Of a stretch of 64,000 nucleotides of DNA, positions 40,773 through 49,760 are shown piece after piece. The notes under the pieces are model-generated. The model made no database searches. It saw only the letters and a program-made list of their open reading frames with translations, and was not told where the DNA came from. The stretch covers positions 79,269 through 143,268 of the forward strand of contig CAYNGJ010000009.1 of assembly GCA_964396895.1 (NCBI GenBank). Direction: 5' to 3'. Source of the DNA: UBA2334 sp964396895. GTDB lineage: Bacteria > Pseudomonadota > Gammaproteobacteria > Burkholderiales > Burkholderiaceae_C. The translations under genes and the position numbers were made by a program. Positions within the stretch are counted from its first letter, which is position 1. Each line of letters begins with the position of its first letter.

Positions 40773-41765
40773 TTGTCTGAACTTCACAAATTCCTGTTCG
40801 ATGGCCTGCCCGTGCGCGGCATGCTGGTGCGCCTGACCGACTCCTGGCAGGACATCCTCGCCCGTCGGCAACAGGCGGGCGGCTACCCGCAGGCCGTGAC
40901 TGAGCTGCTGGGCGAGATGACGGCGGCGGCCGTCCTCATGCAGGCCAACATCAAATTCAACGGCGCACTGGTGCTGCAAATCATGGGCGATGGCCCGGTC
41001 AAGCTGGCCGTGGCCGAGGTGCAGCCCGACCTCAGCCTGCGCGCCACCGCCAAGGTGGTGGGCGAGGTGGCCCCGGGCCCGCTGGACGGCGTGGGCTTGT
41101 CCAACTTGGTCAACGTGAACAACCAGGGCCGCTGCGCCATCACGCTCGACCCCAAAGACCGACTGCCCGGCCAACAGCCCTACCAGGGTGTGGTGCCTTT
41201 GTACGACGACCAGCGCCACCCCATCCACCGGGTGAGCGATGTGCTGGCCCACTACATGCTGCAGAGTGAGCAGCTGGACACCCGACTGGTGCTGGCGGCC
41301 AACGATCAGGTGGCGGCGGGTTTGCTCATCCAGCGCCTGCCCGTCAAGGGCGAGGCCAACCTGGCTGGCCAGGGCACGGCCCGCAGCAACGAGGACGACA
41401 TCGGTCTGAGCGAAGACTACAACCGCATTGCCATTCTGGCCGCCAGCCTCAAGCGCGACGAGCTGCTCACGCTGGACGTGGACACCATCCTGCACCGCCT
41501 GTTCTGGGAAGAGCCGCACACCCGTTTTGTGCCCCAGTCGGGCGAGAACGGCCCGCGGTTTGCTTGTAGCTGTTCCAAGGAGCGGGTCAGCCACATGCTG
41601 CGCAGCCTGGGGGCCACCGAGGTGGAGTCCATCATCGCCGAGCAAGGGCAGGTGGAGGTGGGGTGCGATTTCTGTGGAGCGCATTACCGGTTTGACCCGG
41701 TGGATGCGGCGCACATCTTCACCCAGCCGGTGGCCACGCCGCCGGTGGAACCCGGCACACACTGA
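40773..41765 (+). CDS. hslO: Redox-regulated chaperone Hsp33
   Basis: Hsp33 is a holdase activated by oxidation and unfolding of its zinc domain. The 330-residue protein starts at TTG 40773 (MSELHKFLFDGLPVRGMLVR). The core has NNQGRCAITLDPKDRLPGQQ and PYQGVVPLYDD. The C-terminal zinc site is complete: CSCSKERV and, 30 residues later, CDFCGAHY. Length is slightly above the usual 290 residues because of a short C-terminal tail. Confidence 0.94.
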   Translation: MSELHKFLFDGLPVRGMLVRLTDSWQDILARRQQAGGYPQAVTELLGEMTAAAVLMQANIKFNGALVLQIMGDGPVKLAVAEVQPDLSLRATAKVVGEVAPGPLDGVGLSNLVNVNNQGRCAITLDPKDRLPGQQPYQGVVPLYDDQRHPIHRVSDVLAHYMLQSEQLDTRLVLAANDQVAAGLLIQRLPVKGEANLAGQGTARSNEDDIGLSEDYNRIAILAASLKRDELLTLDVDTILHRLFWEEPHTRFVPQSGENGPRFACSCSKERVSHMLRSLGATEVESIIAEQGQVEVGCDFCGAHYRFDPVDAAHIFTQPVATPPVEPGTH

Positions 41766-41801
41766 AGGCCTGCGTCTGGCCGCCACCCCGGTGGGAGTGG
41801 G

Positions 41802-42563
41802 TCAGTCCGCCGGTGGTCGCCGCTGCACCAGCCGGGTGAACAGCAGGTGCTCACAGTCGGGGTCGCTGCACGACTCGCAGGCAGCCTGATATTTCAAGCT
41901 TTTTTGCCTTCCGGCGCTTGCTGGGTATAGCTTTTCTGCTTCCGTGTTTATGACCACTTGTGCGGCACAGCCCGTTGGCAGCGCGCGTGCCACGGCCTGC
42001 AGCGCGGCCGCTGTGCGGGCGCTGCCGGTGCCATACACCAGGTGGTGGCGCGTGCCGCTGGCTTGCAGCTGTTCGCGCAGCAGCGCATCCACCGCCAGCT
42101 GTGTGGTGGGGCCATCGCGCAGGTGGCCGTCGGTCTGCCAGGGCAGGTCCAGCCCCATGAGCAGGGTCACGTCAAACGCGTGTTGCTGTTGCTGGGCGTG
42201 GGGGCAGAGCGTGGTGTCGCCAAAGTAATGCTGGCTGTACACCGCGGTTTGCAGGGGGGTGGTGTCAACCACCAGCCAGCCGCTGGGGCCCACGCGTTCG
42301 CGGGCGGCGGCCACCAGGGCCAGTTGCAACCGGGCCACGTTGGCCTGTTCGTGCGCCAGGGGCAGTCGGTGCTGGGTGTCGCACCATTGGCGCAGGGCTT
42401 CGGGCACCCAGGCCACAAGTGGTGATGGGCCTGGCAGGGCGGCCAGCGCGGCCTGCAGGGCGGTGGAGAGGGTGTGGGCCAGGGTGCTTTTGCCCGTGCA
42501 CTCGGCCCCGAGCAGGGCCACTGTCCAGCCGGGGGTGGGGTCAGCGCACGCGCCAGGGCTCAA
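41802..42563 (-). CDS. NadR-like AAA_28 ATPase
   Basis: The 253-residue protein starts at TTG 42563, which overlaps the ftsB stop (TTGA). It has a P-loop GAECTGKST near the N-terminus and LVVDTTPLQTAVYSQHYFGD further on, the pattern of NadR-type kinase domains (ribosylnicotinamide kinase). No adenylyltransferase domain is present. The final part holds CESCSDPDCEHL, a possible metal site. A mini-repeat (41887-41940) encodes part of the C-terminus. The substrate is unknown. Confidence 0.7.
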   Translation of the reverse strand: MSPGACADPTPGWTVALLGAECTGKSTLAHTLSTALQAALAALPGPSPLVAWVPEALRQWCDTQHRLPLAHEQANVARLQLALVAAARERVGPSGWLVVDTTPLQTAVYSQHYFGDTTLCPHAQQQQHAFDVTLLMGLDLPWQTDGHLRDGPTTQLAVDALLREQLQASGTRHHLVYGTGSARTAAALQAVARALPTGCAAQVVINTEAEKLYPASAGRQKSLKYQAACESCSDPDCEHLLFTRLVQRRPPAD

Positions 42564-42850
42564 CGCTTGCCCTGGGCAATCTGGACCAGCAGTTCGTTGG
42601 GCTTGACCATGCCCAGCTCCATGCGGGCTTTCTCTTCGATGATCTCCAGCCCCTCTTTGAGGTCGCGCACCTCGTGCGTGAGCTGCAGGTTGCGGGCAGT
42701 GGCCTGCTGGTTGCGGGCCTGGACCTCGGCCAGCTCCTGCTTCATCTGGGCCACCTTGGCCACGCTGCCGCGTCCCAGCCACAGCTGCGCGTGCAGCCAG
42801 CCCAGCAGGGCCAGCAGCAGCACCGTGACCAGGCGGGCAGCCAGGTTCAT
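42560..42850 (-). CDS. ftsB: Cell division protein FtsB
   Basis: The 96-residue protein has a single N-terminal membrane helix (LVTVLLLALLGWLHAQLWLG) and a periplasmic coiled coil (QMKQELAEVQARNQQATARN), as expected of the FtsB/DivIC septum initiator that joins FtsL and FtsQ. It follows eno by an ATGA overlap, the usual eno-ftsB order in proteobacteria. Confidence 0.92.
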   Translation of the reverse strand: MNLAARLVTVLLLALLGWLHAQLWLGRGSVAKVAQMKQELAEVQARNQQATARNLQLTHEVRDLKEGLEIIEEKARMELGMVKPNELLVQIAQGKR

Positions 42851-44130
42851 TTCAGGTTGTAGAACGCAGCGCGGCCGGGGTAGTACGCGATGTCACCCAG
42901 GTCTTCTTCAATGCGCAGCAGCTGGTTGTACTTGGACATGCGGTCCGAGCGGCTGAGCGAGCCGGTCTTGATCTGCCCCGCGTTGGTGGCCACGGCGATG
43001 TCGGCAATGGTGTTGTCTTCGGTCTCACCCGAGCGGTGGCTGATGACGGCGGTGTAACCCGCACGCTTGGCCATTTCAATGGCCGCGAACGTTTCCGTCA
43101 GCGTACCGATCTGGTTGATCTTGATGAGGATGGAGTTGGCAATGCCCTTGTCAATGCCTTCTTTCAGAATCTGGGTGTTGGTCACGAACAGGTCGTCGCC
43201 CACCAGTTGCACCTGTTTACCCAAGCGCTCGGTCAGCAGCTTCCAGCCATCCCAGTCGCCTTCATGCATGCCGTCTTCGATGCTGATGATGGGGTACTTG
43301 TCCACCCAGGTGGCCAGCATGTCGGTCCACTGCTCGGCGCTCAGCACCAAGCCTTCGCCTTCGAGGTGGTACATGCCGTCTTTGTAGAACTCACTGGCGG
43401 CGCAGTCCAAGCCCAGGGCAATTTGCTCGCCAGGGGTGTAACCGGCGGCGGCAATGGCGTCCAGAATCATCTGGATGGCGGCCTCGTGGCTGGGCACGTT
43501 GGGGGCAAAACCGCCTTCGTCACCCACGGCAATGCTCATGCCTTTGTCGTGCATGATCTTCTTGAGCGCATGGAACACCTCGGCACCCCAGCGCAACGCT
43601 TCGCGGAAGCTGGGCGCGCCCACGGGGATGATCATCAGCTCTTGCAGGTCGAGGTTGTTGTTGGCGTGCGCGCCGCCGTTGACCACGTTCATCATGGGCA
43701 CGGGCATCTGGCAGGCACTGGTCCCGCCAAAGTAGCGGTACAGGGGCAGACCAGCTTCTTCAGCAGCGGCGCGGGCCACGGCCATGGAAACGGCCAGCAT
43801 GGCGTTGGCACCCAGGCGGCCTTTGTTGTCGGTGCCGTCCAGGTCGATCAGGGTCTTGTCCAGAAAGCCTTGCTCGGAAGCGTCCAGGCCCAGCACGGCT
43901 TCGGAAATTTCGGTGTTGATGTGTTCCACGGCGCGCAACACGCCTTTGCCCAGGTAGCGGGACTTGTCGCCATCGCGCAGCTCAATGGCTTCGCGGCTGC
44001 CGGTGGAGGCGCCGGAGGGCACAGCGGCGCGGCCCATCACGCCGCTTTCCAGCAGCACGTCGCACTCTACGGTGGGGTTGCCGCGGCTGTCCAGCACTTC
44101 ACGGCCGACGATGTCAACAATTGCACTCAT
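42847..44130 (-). CDS. eno: Enolase
   Basis: The 427-residue glycolytic enzyme interconverts 2-phosphoglycerate and phosphoenolpyruvate. Signatures are SGASTGSREAIELRDGDKSR, GDEGGFAPNVPS, ISIEDGMHEGDWDGWKLLTE, QLVGDDLFVTN, LIKINQIGTLTET and ISHRSGETEDNTIADIAVAT. It has the family's standard length and is followed by ftsB. Confidence 0.97.
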   Translation of the reverse strand: MSAIVDIVGREVLDSRGNPTVECDVLLESGVMGRAAVPSGASTGSREAIELRDGDKSRYLGKGVLRAVEHINTEISEAVLGLDASEQGFLDKTLIDLDGTDNKGRLGANAMLAVSMAVARAAAEEAGLPLYRYFGGTSACQMPVPMMNVVNGGAHANNNLDLQELMIIPVGAPSFREALRWGAEVFHALKKIMHDKGMSIAVGDEGGFAPNVPSHEAAIQMILDAIAAAGYTPGEQIALGLDCAASEFYKDGMYHLEGEGLVLSAEQWTDMLATWVDKYPIISIEDGMHEGDWDGWKLLTERLGKQVQLVGDDLFVTNTQILKEGIDKGIANSILIKINQIGTLTETFAAIEMAKRAGYTAVISHRSGETEDNTIADIAVATNAGQIKTGSLSRSDRMSKYNQLLRIEEDLGDIAYYPGRAAFYNLK

Positions 44131-44213
44131 ATCGCTCTTTCAATGATCGAAGTAACACACAAAAAAGAAATGTCTGCAGGCCCCGCCGAGGCGGGTGGGG
44201 CCAGGGCGAAGGC

Positions 44214-44513
44214 TCAAGCGCCTTCCGCGCCTTCTACCACCACCATGCGCATCACCCCGGCACCTTCGCGCAGGCTGCGGGCGTGGGTGTAGGTGTCGCT
44301 GTGGTACATGGCTTTGGCCTGGTCCACCGAGGGAAATTTCATGACCACCAAGCGGGTGGGTTGCCAGGTGCCTTCCAGCACCTCGACGGCGCCGCCGCGC
44401 ACCAAAATTTCAGCGCCGAACTCCTGCATGGCCTTGGAACTCCAGACCCGGTACTGGGCCATCTGGTCAGGGTTGGTGACGGTGACGTCGGCAATGATGT
44501 AGGCGTTGGGCAT
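44214..44513 (-). CDS. DUF1330 domain protein
   Basis: The 99-residue protein matches DUF1330, a small dimeric alpha/beta-barrel fold: AYIIADVTVTNPDQMAQYRV, VRGGAVEVLEGTWQPTRLVV and FPSVDQAKAMYHSDTYTHAR. Function unknown. It lies between kdsA and eno in the same direction, an arrangement common in Comamonadaceae. Confidence 0.9.
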   Translation of the reverse strand: MPNAYIIADVTVTNPDQMAQYRVWSSKAMQEFGAEILVRGGAVEVLEGTWQPTRLVVMKFPSVDQAKAMYHSDTYTHARSLREGAGVMRMVVVEGAEGA

Positions 44514-44546
44514 GGGGGTATCGGATGGCGGGTGGGGAATGAGGGT

Positions 44547-45404
44547 TCAGGCAGAAAACGACTGTTCGAGAAAGCCGTGGTGTTTGGTCACTCCGTCCAG
44601 CGCCACCAGGGTTTCCAGCAGGGCCTTCATGTGTTTGAGGGGCACGGCGTTGGGGCCATCGCTCCAGGCCTGGGTCGGGTCGGGGTGGCACTCCATGAAG
44701 AGACCGGCCACGCCCACGGCGGTGGCGGCGCGGGCCAGCACGGGCACCATGTCACGGGCACCGCCGCTGACCGTGCCCATGCCACCCGGTTTTTGCACCG
44801 AGTGGGTCACGTCGAACACCACGGGCGCGCCGCTGTTGCGCATTTCCGCCAGGCTGGTCATGTCGGCCACCAGGTTGTTGTAACCAAAGCTCACCCCGCG
44901 CTCGCAGGCCAGAAAACGGTCTTCGGTCAGGCCCACCTCGCGCGCGGCGGCACGTGCCTTGTCGATGACATTCTTCATGTCCCAAGGGGCCAGAAACTGC
45001 CCCTTCTTGATGTTGACGGGCTTGCCACTTTGCGCCACGGCACGGATGAAGTCGGTCTGGCGGCACAGGAAGGCTGGCGTCTGCAGCACATCGACGACGC
45101 TGGCCACCTTGGCCACTTGCCCTGCCTCGTGCACGTCGGTCAGCACGGGCAAACCGGTTTGGCGGCGCACTTCGTCCAAAATCTTCAAGCCCGCGTCCAT
45201 GCCCACCCCGCGCGCCGTGGTGCCAGACGAACGGTTGGCTTTGTCGAAGGAGCCCTTGTAAATCAGTGGAATGCCCAGCGGTGCGCAGATTTCCTTGAGC
45301 TGGCCCGCCACGTCGAGGGACATTTGCAGCCCTTCAATGGAGCAGGTCCCCGCCATCAGGAAGAAGGGTTGGTCCAGTCCAATCTCAAAACCGCACAGCT
45401 TCAC
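44547..45404 (-). CDS. kdsA: 3-deoxy-8-phosphooctulonate synthase KdsA
   Basis: The 285-residue enzyme condenses arabinose-5-phosphate and phosphoenolpyruvate to KDO-8-phosphate for lipopolysaccharide synthesis. Recognisable motifs are MAGTCSIEG, YKGSFDKANRSS, PVLTDVHEAGQ, AFLCRQTDFI and FDVTHSVQKPG. GTG 45404 is used because it overlaps the pyrG stop (GTGA), and it gives the usual family length. Confidence 0.95.
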   Translation of the reverse strand: MKLCGFEIGLDQPFFLMAGTCSIEGLQMSLDVAGQLKEICAPLGIPLIYKGSFDKANRSSGTTARGVGMDAGLKILDEVRRQTGLPVLTDVHEAGQVAKVASVVDVLQTPAFLCRQTDFIRAVAQSGKPVNIKKGQFLAPWDMKNVIDKARAAAREVGLTEDRFLACERGVSFGYNNLVADMTSLAEMRNSGAPVVFDVTHSVQKPGGMGTVSGGARDMVPVLARAATAVGVAGLFMECHPDPTQAWSDGPNAVPLKHMKALLETLVALDGVTKHHGFLEQSFSA

Positions 45405-47077
45405 GCAGGCTCTCCTTCGGGTGTGGTGGAGGCGCCCTTGGCTTGGTGGTCCAGTGCCGCTTTCACAAACGCGTTGAACAGCGGGTGGCCATCCCAGGGG
45501 GTGGATTTGAACTCGGGGTGAAACTGCACGCCCACGTACCACGGGTGGACCGAGGTGGGCAGTTCCACCATTTCGGTCAGTTGCTCGCGCTGGGTCAGCG
45601 CGGAAATGACCAGTCCGGCCTGGCGAAGTTGGTCGAGGTATGCGGTGTTGGCTTCGTAGCGGTGGCGGTGGCGCTCGGTGACCACGGGGCCGTAGATGTC
45701 GTAGGCAATGGTGCCGGGTGACACGTCAGAGCTTTGGGCGCCCAGGCGCATGGTGCCGCCCAGGTCCGACTTTTCGCTGCGGGTTTTGATGGTGCCGTCG
45801 GCGTCTTTCCACTCGGTGATGAGGGCAATGACGGGTTGCGGGCCATCGGGTTCGAATTCGGTGCTGTTGGCCTGCGTGAGCCCGGCCACATGGCGGGCAA
45901 ATTCGATGGTGGCCACCTGCATGCCCAGGCAAATGCCCAGGTAGGGCACCTTCAACTCGCGGGCAAAGCGGGCGGCTTCGATCTTGCCCTCAATGCCGCG
46001 CTTGCCAAAACCGCCGGGCACCAGAATGGCGTCAAAGCGGCCCAGTTGCGCCACGTTGCCGGGACTGAGCGTTTCGGAGTCGATGTAGCTGATGTTGACC
46101 CGCGCATGGTTTTTCATGCCCGCGTGGCGCAGCGCCTCGTTCAGCGATTTGTAGCTGTCCGACAAATCCACGTATTTGCCCACCATGGCGATGTTGACCT
46201 CGTGGGCAGGGTGCAGCACTTCATGCACCAGCTCGTCCCAGCGTTGCAGCTTGGCCGGTGGGGTGTGGATGCGCAGCTTTTCGCAGATCAGGCTGTCCAG
46301 GCCCTGCTCGTGCAGCACGCGGGGCACTTTGTAGATGGTGTCCACATCGGGCATGGAAATCACGCCCCACTGCGCCACGTTGGTGAAAAGGCTGATTTTT
46401 TCACGCTCGTCGTCGGGAATGGCGCGGTCGGCGCGGCACAGCAGCGCGTCGGGTTGAATGCCGATTTCGCGCAGCTTTTGCACCGTGTGCTGGGTGGGTT
46501 TGGTTTTCAGCTCGCCCGCGGCGGCGATGTAGGGCACGTAGGTCAAGTGCACAAAGGCGGCCTGGTTGGGGCCCAGCCGCAGGCTGAGCTGGCGCACGGC
46601 TTCCAAAAAAGGCAGGCTTTCGATGTCACCCACCGTGCCGCCGATTTCCACAATGGCCACGTCCACCGCGTCGGGCGTGCCGAAGTCGGCGCCGCGCTTG
46701 ATGAAGTCTTGGATTTCGTTGGTGACGTGCGGGATGACCTGAACGGTTTTGCCCAGGTAGTCGCCACGACGCTCTTTTTCGAGCACGCTTTTGTAGATTT
46801 GGCCGGTGGTGAAGTTGTTGGCCTTTTTCATGCGCGTTTCAATGAAACGCTCATAGTGGCCCAGGTCAAGGTCGGTCTCAGCACCATCGTTGGTCACAAA
46901 CACTTCACCATGCTGGAAGGGTGACATGGTGCCCGGGTCCACGTTCAGGTAGGGGTCGAGCTTGAGGATGGTGACTTTGAGGCCACGCGATTCGAGCAGT
47001 GCAGCCAGTGATGCAGAAGCGATGCCCTTGCCCAGTGAAGACACCACACCGCCGGTGACGAAGACAAATTTGGTCAT
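45401..47077 (-). CDS. pyrG: CTP synthase
   Basis: The 558-residue protein makes CTP from UTP, ATP and glutamine. The synthetase domain begins MTKFVFVTGGVVSSLGKGI and includes YLNVDPGTMSPFQHGEVFV and VEIGGTVGDIES. The glutaminase domain has the nucleophile Cys in YLGICLGMQ and the His-Glu pair in GVQFHPEFKS. ATG 47077 is the start; a longer in-frame extension is not needed. It is first in the pyrG-kdsA operon. Confidence 0.97.
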   Translation of the reverse strand: MTKFVFVTGGVVSSLGKGIASASLAALLESRGLKVTILKLDPYLNVDPGTMSPFQHGEVFVTNDGAETDLDLGHYERFIETRMKKANNFTTGQIYKSVLEKERRGDYLGKTVQVIPHVTNEIQDFIKRGADFGTPDAVDVAIVEIGGTVGDIESLPFLEAVRQLSLRLGPNQAAFVHLTYVPYIAAAGELKTKPTQHTVQKLREIGIQPDALLCRADRAIPDDEREKISLFTNVAQWGVISMPDVDTIYKVPRVLHEQGLDSLICEKLRIHTPPAKLQRWDELVHEVLHPAHEVNIAMVGKYVDLSDSYKSLNEALRHAGMKNHARVNISYIDSETLSPGNVAQLGRFDAILVPGGFGKRGIEGKIEAARFARELKVPYLGICLGMQVATIEFARHVAGLTQANSTEFEPDGPQPVIALITEWKDADGTIKTRSEKSDLGGTMRLGAQSSDVSPGTIAYDIYGPVVTERHRHRYEANTAYLDQLRQAGLVISALTQREQLTEMVELPTSVHPWYVGVQFHPEFKSTPWDGHPLFNAFVKAALDHQAKGASTTPEGEPA

Positions 47078-47205
47078 GTCGCAAACGGGCGATCGAGCGC
47101 CCGTGGAGGTGGAAATGGCGATTATAAAAGGCCGCACCCGGGTCTGGCCCGACCTGTCACCCTTGCCCTGGCGGCGCCAGGGCGTGTCGGTGTTTAATTC
47201 CCGCC

Positions 47206-48489
47206 ATGAATCACACCACTTCTCTCCCTGTTGTTCATCCGTCGCCCGCGCCTGCGTCCTCCCCCACAGGGGAGTTGGCTGGGCGGCGCGTGGTGTTGGG
47301 CTTGTCGGGTGGCATTGCCTGTTACAAGGCCGCCGAGCTGTGCCGGGCGCTGGTGAAGGCCGGGGCCTCGGTGCAGGTGGTCATGACCGACGCGGCCTGC
47401 CAGTTCATCACCCCAGTGACCCTGCAGGCGCTCTCGGGCCAGCCGGTGTTCAGCTCACAGTGGGACCCGCGCGAGGCCGCTGGGGTGGGTAACAACATGG
47501 CCCACATCAACCTCACGCGCGAGGCCGACGCCATTCTGGTGGCCCCCGCCAGCGCCGACTTCATGAAAAAACTGGTGCACGGCGGTGCGGACGACCTGCT
47601 CAGCCTCATGTGCCTGGCCCGCCCGCAGACGGTGCCCCTGCTCGTGGCCCCGGCCATGAACCGCGAAATGTGGGCCAACCCCGCCACCCAGCGCAACGTG
47701 GCCCAGTTGCGTGCCGACGGAGTGCAGGTGCTGGACGTGGGGCAGGGCGACCAGGCCTGCGGCGAGGTGGGCGATGGCCGAATGCTCGAAGCCGACGAGT
47801 TGCTGTACGACCTGGTGCGTTTCTTTCAGCCCAAGGCGATGGTGGGGCAACACGTGCTGGTCAGCGCCGGACCCACCTACGAGGCCATCGACCCGGTGCG
47901 CGGCATCACCAACCTCTCCAGCGGCAAAATGGGTTTTGCCATTGCCCGCGCCGCACACGAAGCGGGGGCTGACGTCACCCTGGTGGCAGGCCCAGTCGCC
48001 CTGCCCACACCGCGTGGTGTGCGGCGTGTGGATGTGAAATCTGCAAGAGAAATGCAGCTGGCGCTGGATACGCTTGCATTGTCAGCTACTGTTTTTGTGT
48101 CGTCTGCCGCGGTGGCCGATTGGCGTCCTGCTGCACCGGCTGACCAAAAAATCAAAAAGGACGGCTCGGGCGCCGTACCCACATTGGCCTTCACCGAGAA
48201 CCCCGACATCCTGGCCCGCATTGCAGCCAGTGAGCGGGCGCGCCACGGTCACCTGTATTGCGTGGGCTTTGCCGCCGAAAGCCACGACCTCTTGGGCCAC
48301 GCCCAGGCCAAACGAGCCCGCAAAGGCGTGCCCTTGCTGGTGGGCAACATTGGTCCGGCCACCTTTGGTCAGGACGACAACGCGTTGCTGCTGGTGGACG
48401 AACACGGGGTGACCGAGCTGCCGCGCGCCAGCAAGCTCAGCCTGGCACGCGAGTTGGTGGCCGAAATCGCCCGCCGCCGCGGGGGTTGA
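47206..48489 (+). CDS. coaBC: Phosphopantothenoylcysteine synthetase/decarboxylase CoaBC
   Basis: The 427-residue bifunctional enzyme makes 4'-phosphopantetheine for coenzyme A. The N-terminal flavin-dependent CoaC domain has GLSGGIACYKAAELCRALVK, PASADFMKKLVHGGADDLLS and PAMNREMWANPA. The C-terminal CoaB domain has VSAGPTYEAIDPVRGITNLS and SSAAVADWRPA. A short AT-richer segment near 48063-48100 resembles the dispersed mini-repeat and is in frame. Confidence 0.95.
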   Translation: MNHTTSLPVVHPSPAPASSPTGELAGRRVVLGLSGGIACYKAAELCRALVKAGASVQVVMTDAACQFITPVTLQALSGQPVFSSQWDPREAAGVGNNMAHINLTREADAILVAPASADFMKKLVHGGADDLLSLMCLARPQTVPLLVAPAMNREMWANPATQRNVAQLRADGVQVLDVGQGDQACGEVGDGRMLEADELLYDLVRFFQPKAMVGQHVLVSAGPTYEAIDPVRGITNLSSGKMGFAIARAAHEAGADVTLVAGPVALPTPRGVRRVDVKSAREMQLALDTLALSATVFVSSAAVADWRPAAPADQKIKKDGSGAVPTLAFTENPDILARIAASERARHGHLYCVGFAAESHDLLGHAQAKRARKGVPLLVGNIGPATFGQDDNALLLVDEHGVTELPRASKLSLARELVAEIARRRGG

Positions 48490-48617
48490 GCAGGGCACCA
48501 AAAAACTGTACATCAGTCATTGCTTATTGGTTGATAATTTAAGGCCGTTTGGATGCCAACCCCTGGCCATCCACTGCCTGCGCGGTGTGAGTGGCCCCCA
48601 AAACACCGGAGACAACC

Positions 48618-49682
48618 ATGTGCATGAAGCCTGTGCTGTTTGATATGGATGGCAAACACGCCACCCGCCGCCAAATATTGGCCCACCTCGGGCGCATGGG
48701 GGCGGTCGGCGCCATGGGGACGGGTCTGTCCCTGGTCCCCATGGTGCAGACCTGTGCCGGTGAGCTGGTGGACTTCATCGAAGGCCCGCCCGTGGCGGAC
48801 ATACCGCCCATCCAATTGAGCAAACACGTGTGGATGGTGCCCGCCAAAGACGCCTTTCCCACGCCCGAAAACCACGGCATGATGGCCAACATCCTGTTTG
48901 TCGTCACCGGTAAAGGGGTGGTGGTGGTGGACACCGGGGCCTCGCTGCAAATCGGGCAAATGGCTTTGCGCATGATCAAAAAAGTCACGCCACAGCCGGT
49001 GGTGGCCGTGTTCAACAGCCATTTCCATGGCGACCATTGGCTGGGCAACCACGCCTTTGTGGCGGCGCTGGGTCCCCAGCTGCCCATTTACTCGCTGCCC
49101 TACACCACCGAGCAGATCCAGGGACACGAGGGCGACCTGTGGCGCAGCCTCATGGAACGCTGGACCAACCAAGGCAGCACGGGCACCAAGGTCACGGCAC
49201 CCAACCGCGCCACCCAGCACGGTGCCGAGTTCAGGTTTGGCAACGTCACGCTCAAAATGCACCACTACGGCCAGGCCCACACCAAGGGCGACCTGACCGT
49301 GGAGGTGGTGGAAGACAAGGTGTTCCATGTGGGCGACCTGGCCATGGAAAACCGCATTGCCAACATCGACGATGGCTCTTACCCCGGCACCTTCAAATAC
49401 TTCGACACCTTGCAAAAAGCCGGTGGTCCCGACGCGCTGTTCGTGCCCTGCCACGGAAACGCCCGCAAAGACCTGCTGCAGACCTACGGCACTTTTCTGA
49501 AAGGCATCTGGGAGCCCAGCCTGGCCGCCGTGAAAGCCGAAATCCCCATCGGCCAGGCCAAAGCCCTGGTGCTGAAAGACCCGCGTGTCGCCGCCCGTGC
49601 CCCCACCATGGAAGGGTTTGAGGCCAACATCGGCAAATACACCAGCCTGGCCTACCTGGAGGCCGAGAAAGAGTTTTTCTGA
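48618..49682 (+). CDS. MBL-fold metallo-hydrolase, exported
   Basis: The 354-residue protein starts at ATG 48618 after GGAG. A twin-Arg-like N-terminus (ATRRQILAHLGRMGAVGAMG) suggests export. The metallo-beta-lactamase fold is shown by VVVDTGASLQ, FNSHFHGDHWLGN (the HxHxDH metal motif) and VFHVGDLAME. It resembles quinoprotein relay-system hydrolases. It is the last host gene before the CRISPR locus and is followed by a palindrome at 49706-49725. Confidence 0.85.
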   Translation: MCMKPVLFDMDGKHATRRQILAHLGRMGAVGAMGTGLSLVPMVQTCAGELVDFIEGPPVADIPPIQLSKHVWMVPAKDAFPTPENHGMMANILFVVTGKGVVVVDTGASLQIGQMALRMIKKVTPQPVVAVFNSHFHGDHWLGNHAFVAALGPQLPIYSLPYTTEQIQGHEGDLWRSLMERWTNQGSTGTKVTAPNRATQHGAEFRFGNVTLKMHHYGQAHTKGDLTVEVVEDKVFHVGDLAMENRIANIDDGSYPGTFKYFDTLQKAGGPDALFVPCHGNARKDLLQTYGTFLKGIWEPSLAAVKAEIPIGQAKALVLKDPRVAARAPTMEGFEANIGKYTSLAYLEAEKEFF

Positions 49683-49705
49683 CCCGTTCCTGTCGCATCA
49701 GCCAC

Positions 49706-49725
49706 CTGCGGCAAGCTTGCCGCAG
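49706..49725. repeat. 20-bp palindrome before the CRISPR locus
   Basis: CTGCGGCAAGCTTGCCGCAG is a perfect palindrome in the gap between the MBL gene and the first CRISPR gene. Its 17-base part TGCGGCAAGCTTGCCGC is repeated exactly at 63871-63887, beyond cas2. There is no T run next to it, so it is not a classic terminator. Confidence 0.85.
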
Positions 49726-49760
49726 ACCATAAAGAGTTGCTCCAGCCCTAGACTGGCTGC

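Noticed and set aside
49706..49725. Rho-independent terminator after the MBL gene
   Set aside because: The palindrome has no T run on either strand, so it is not a typical intrinsic terminator.
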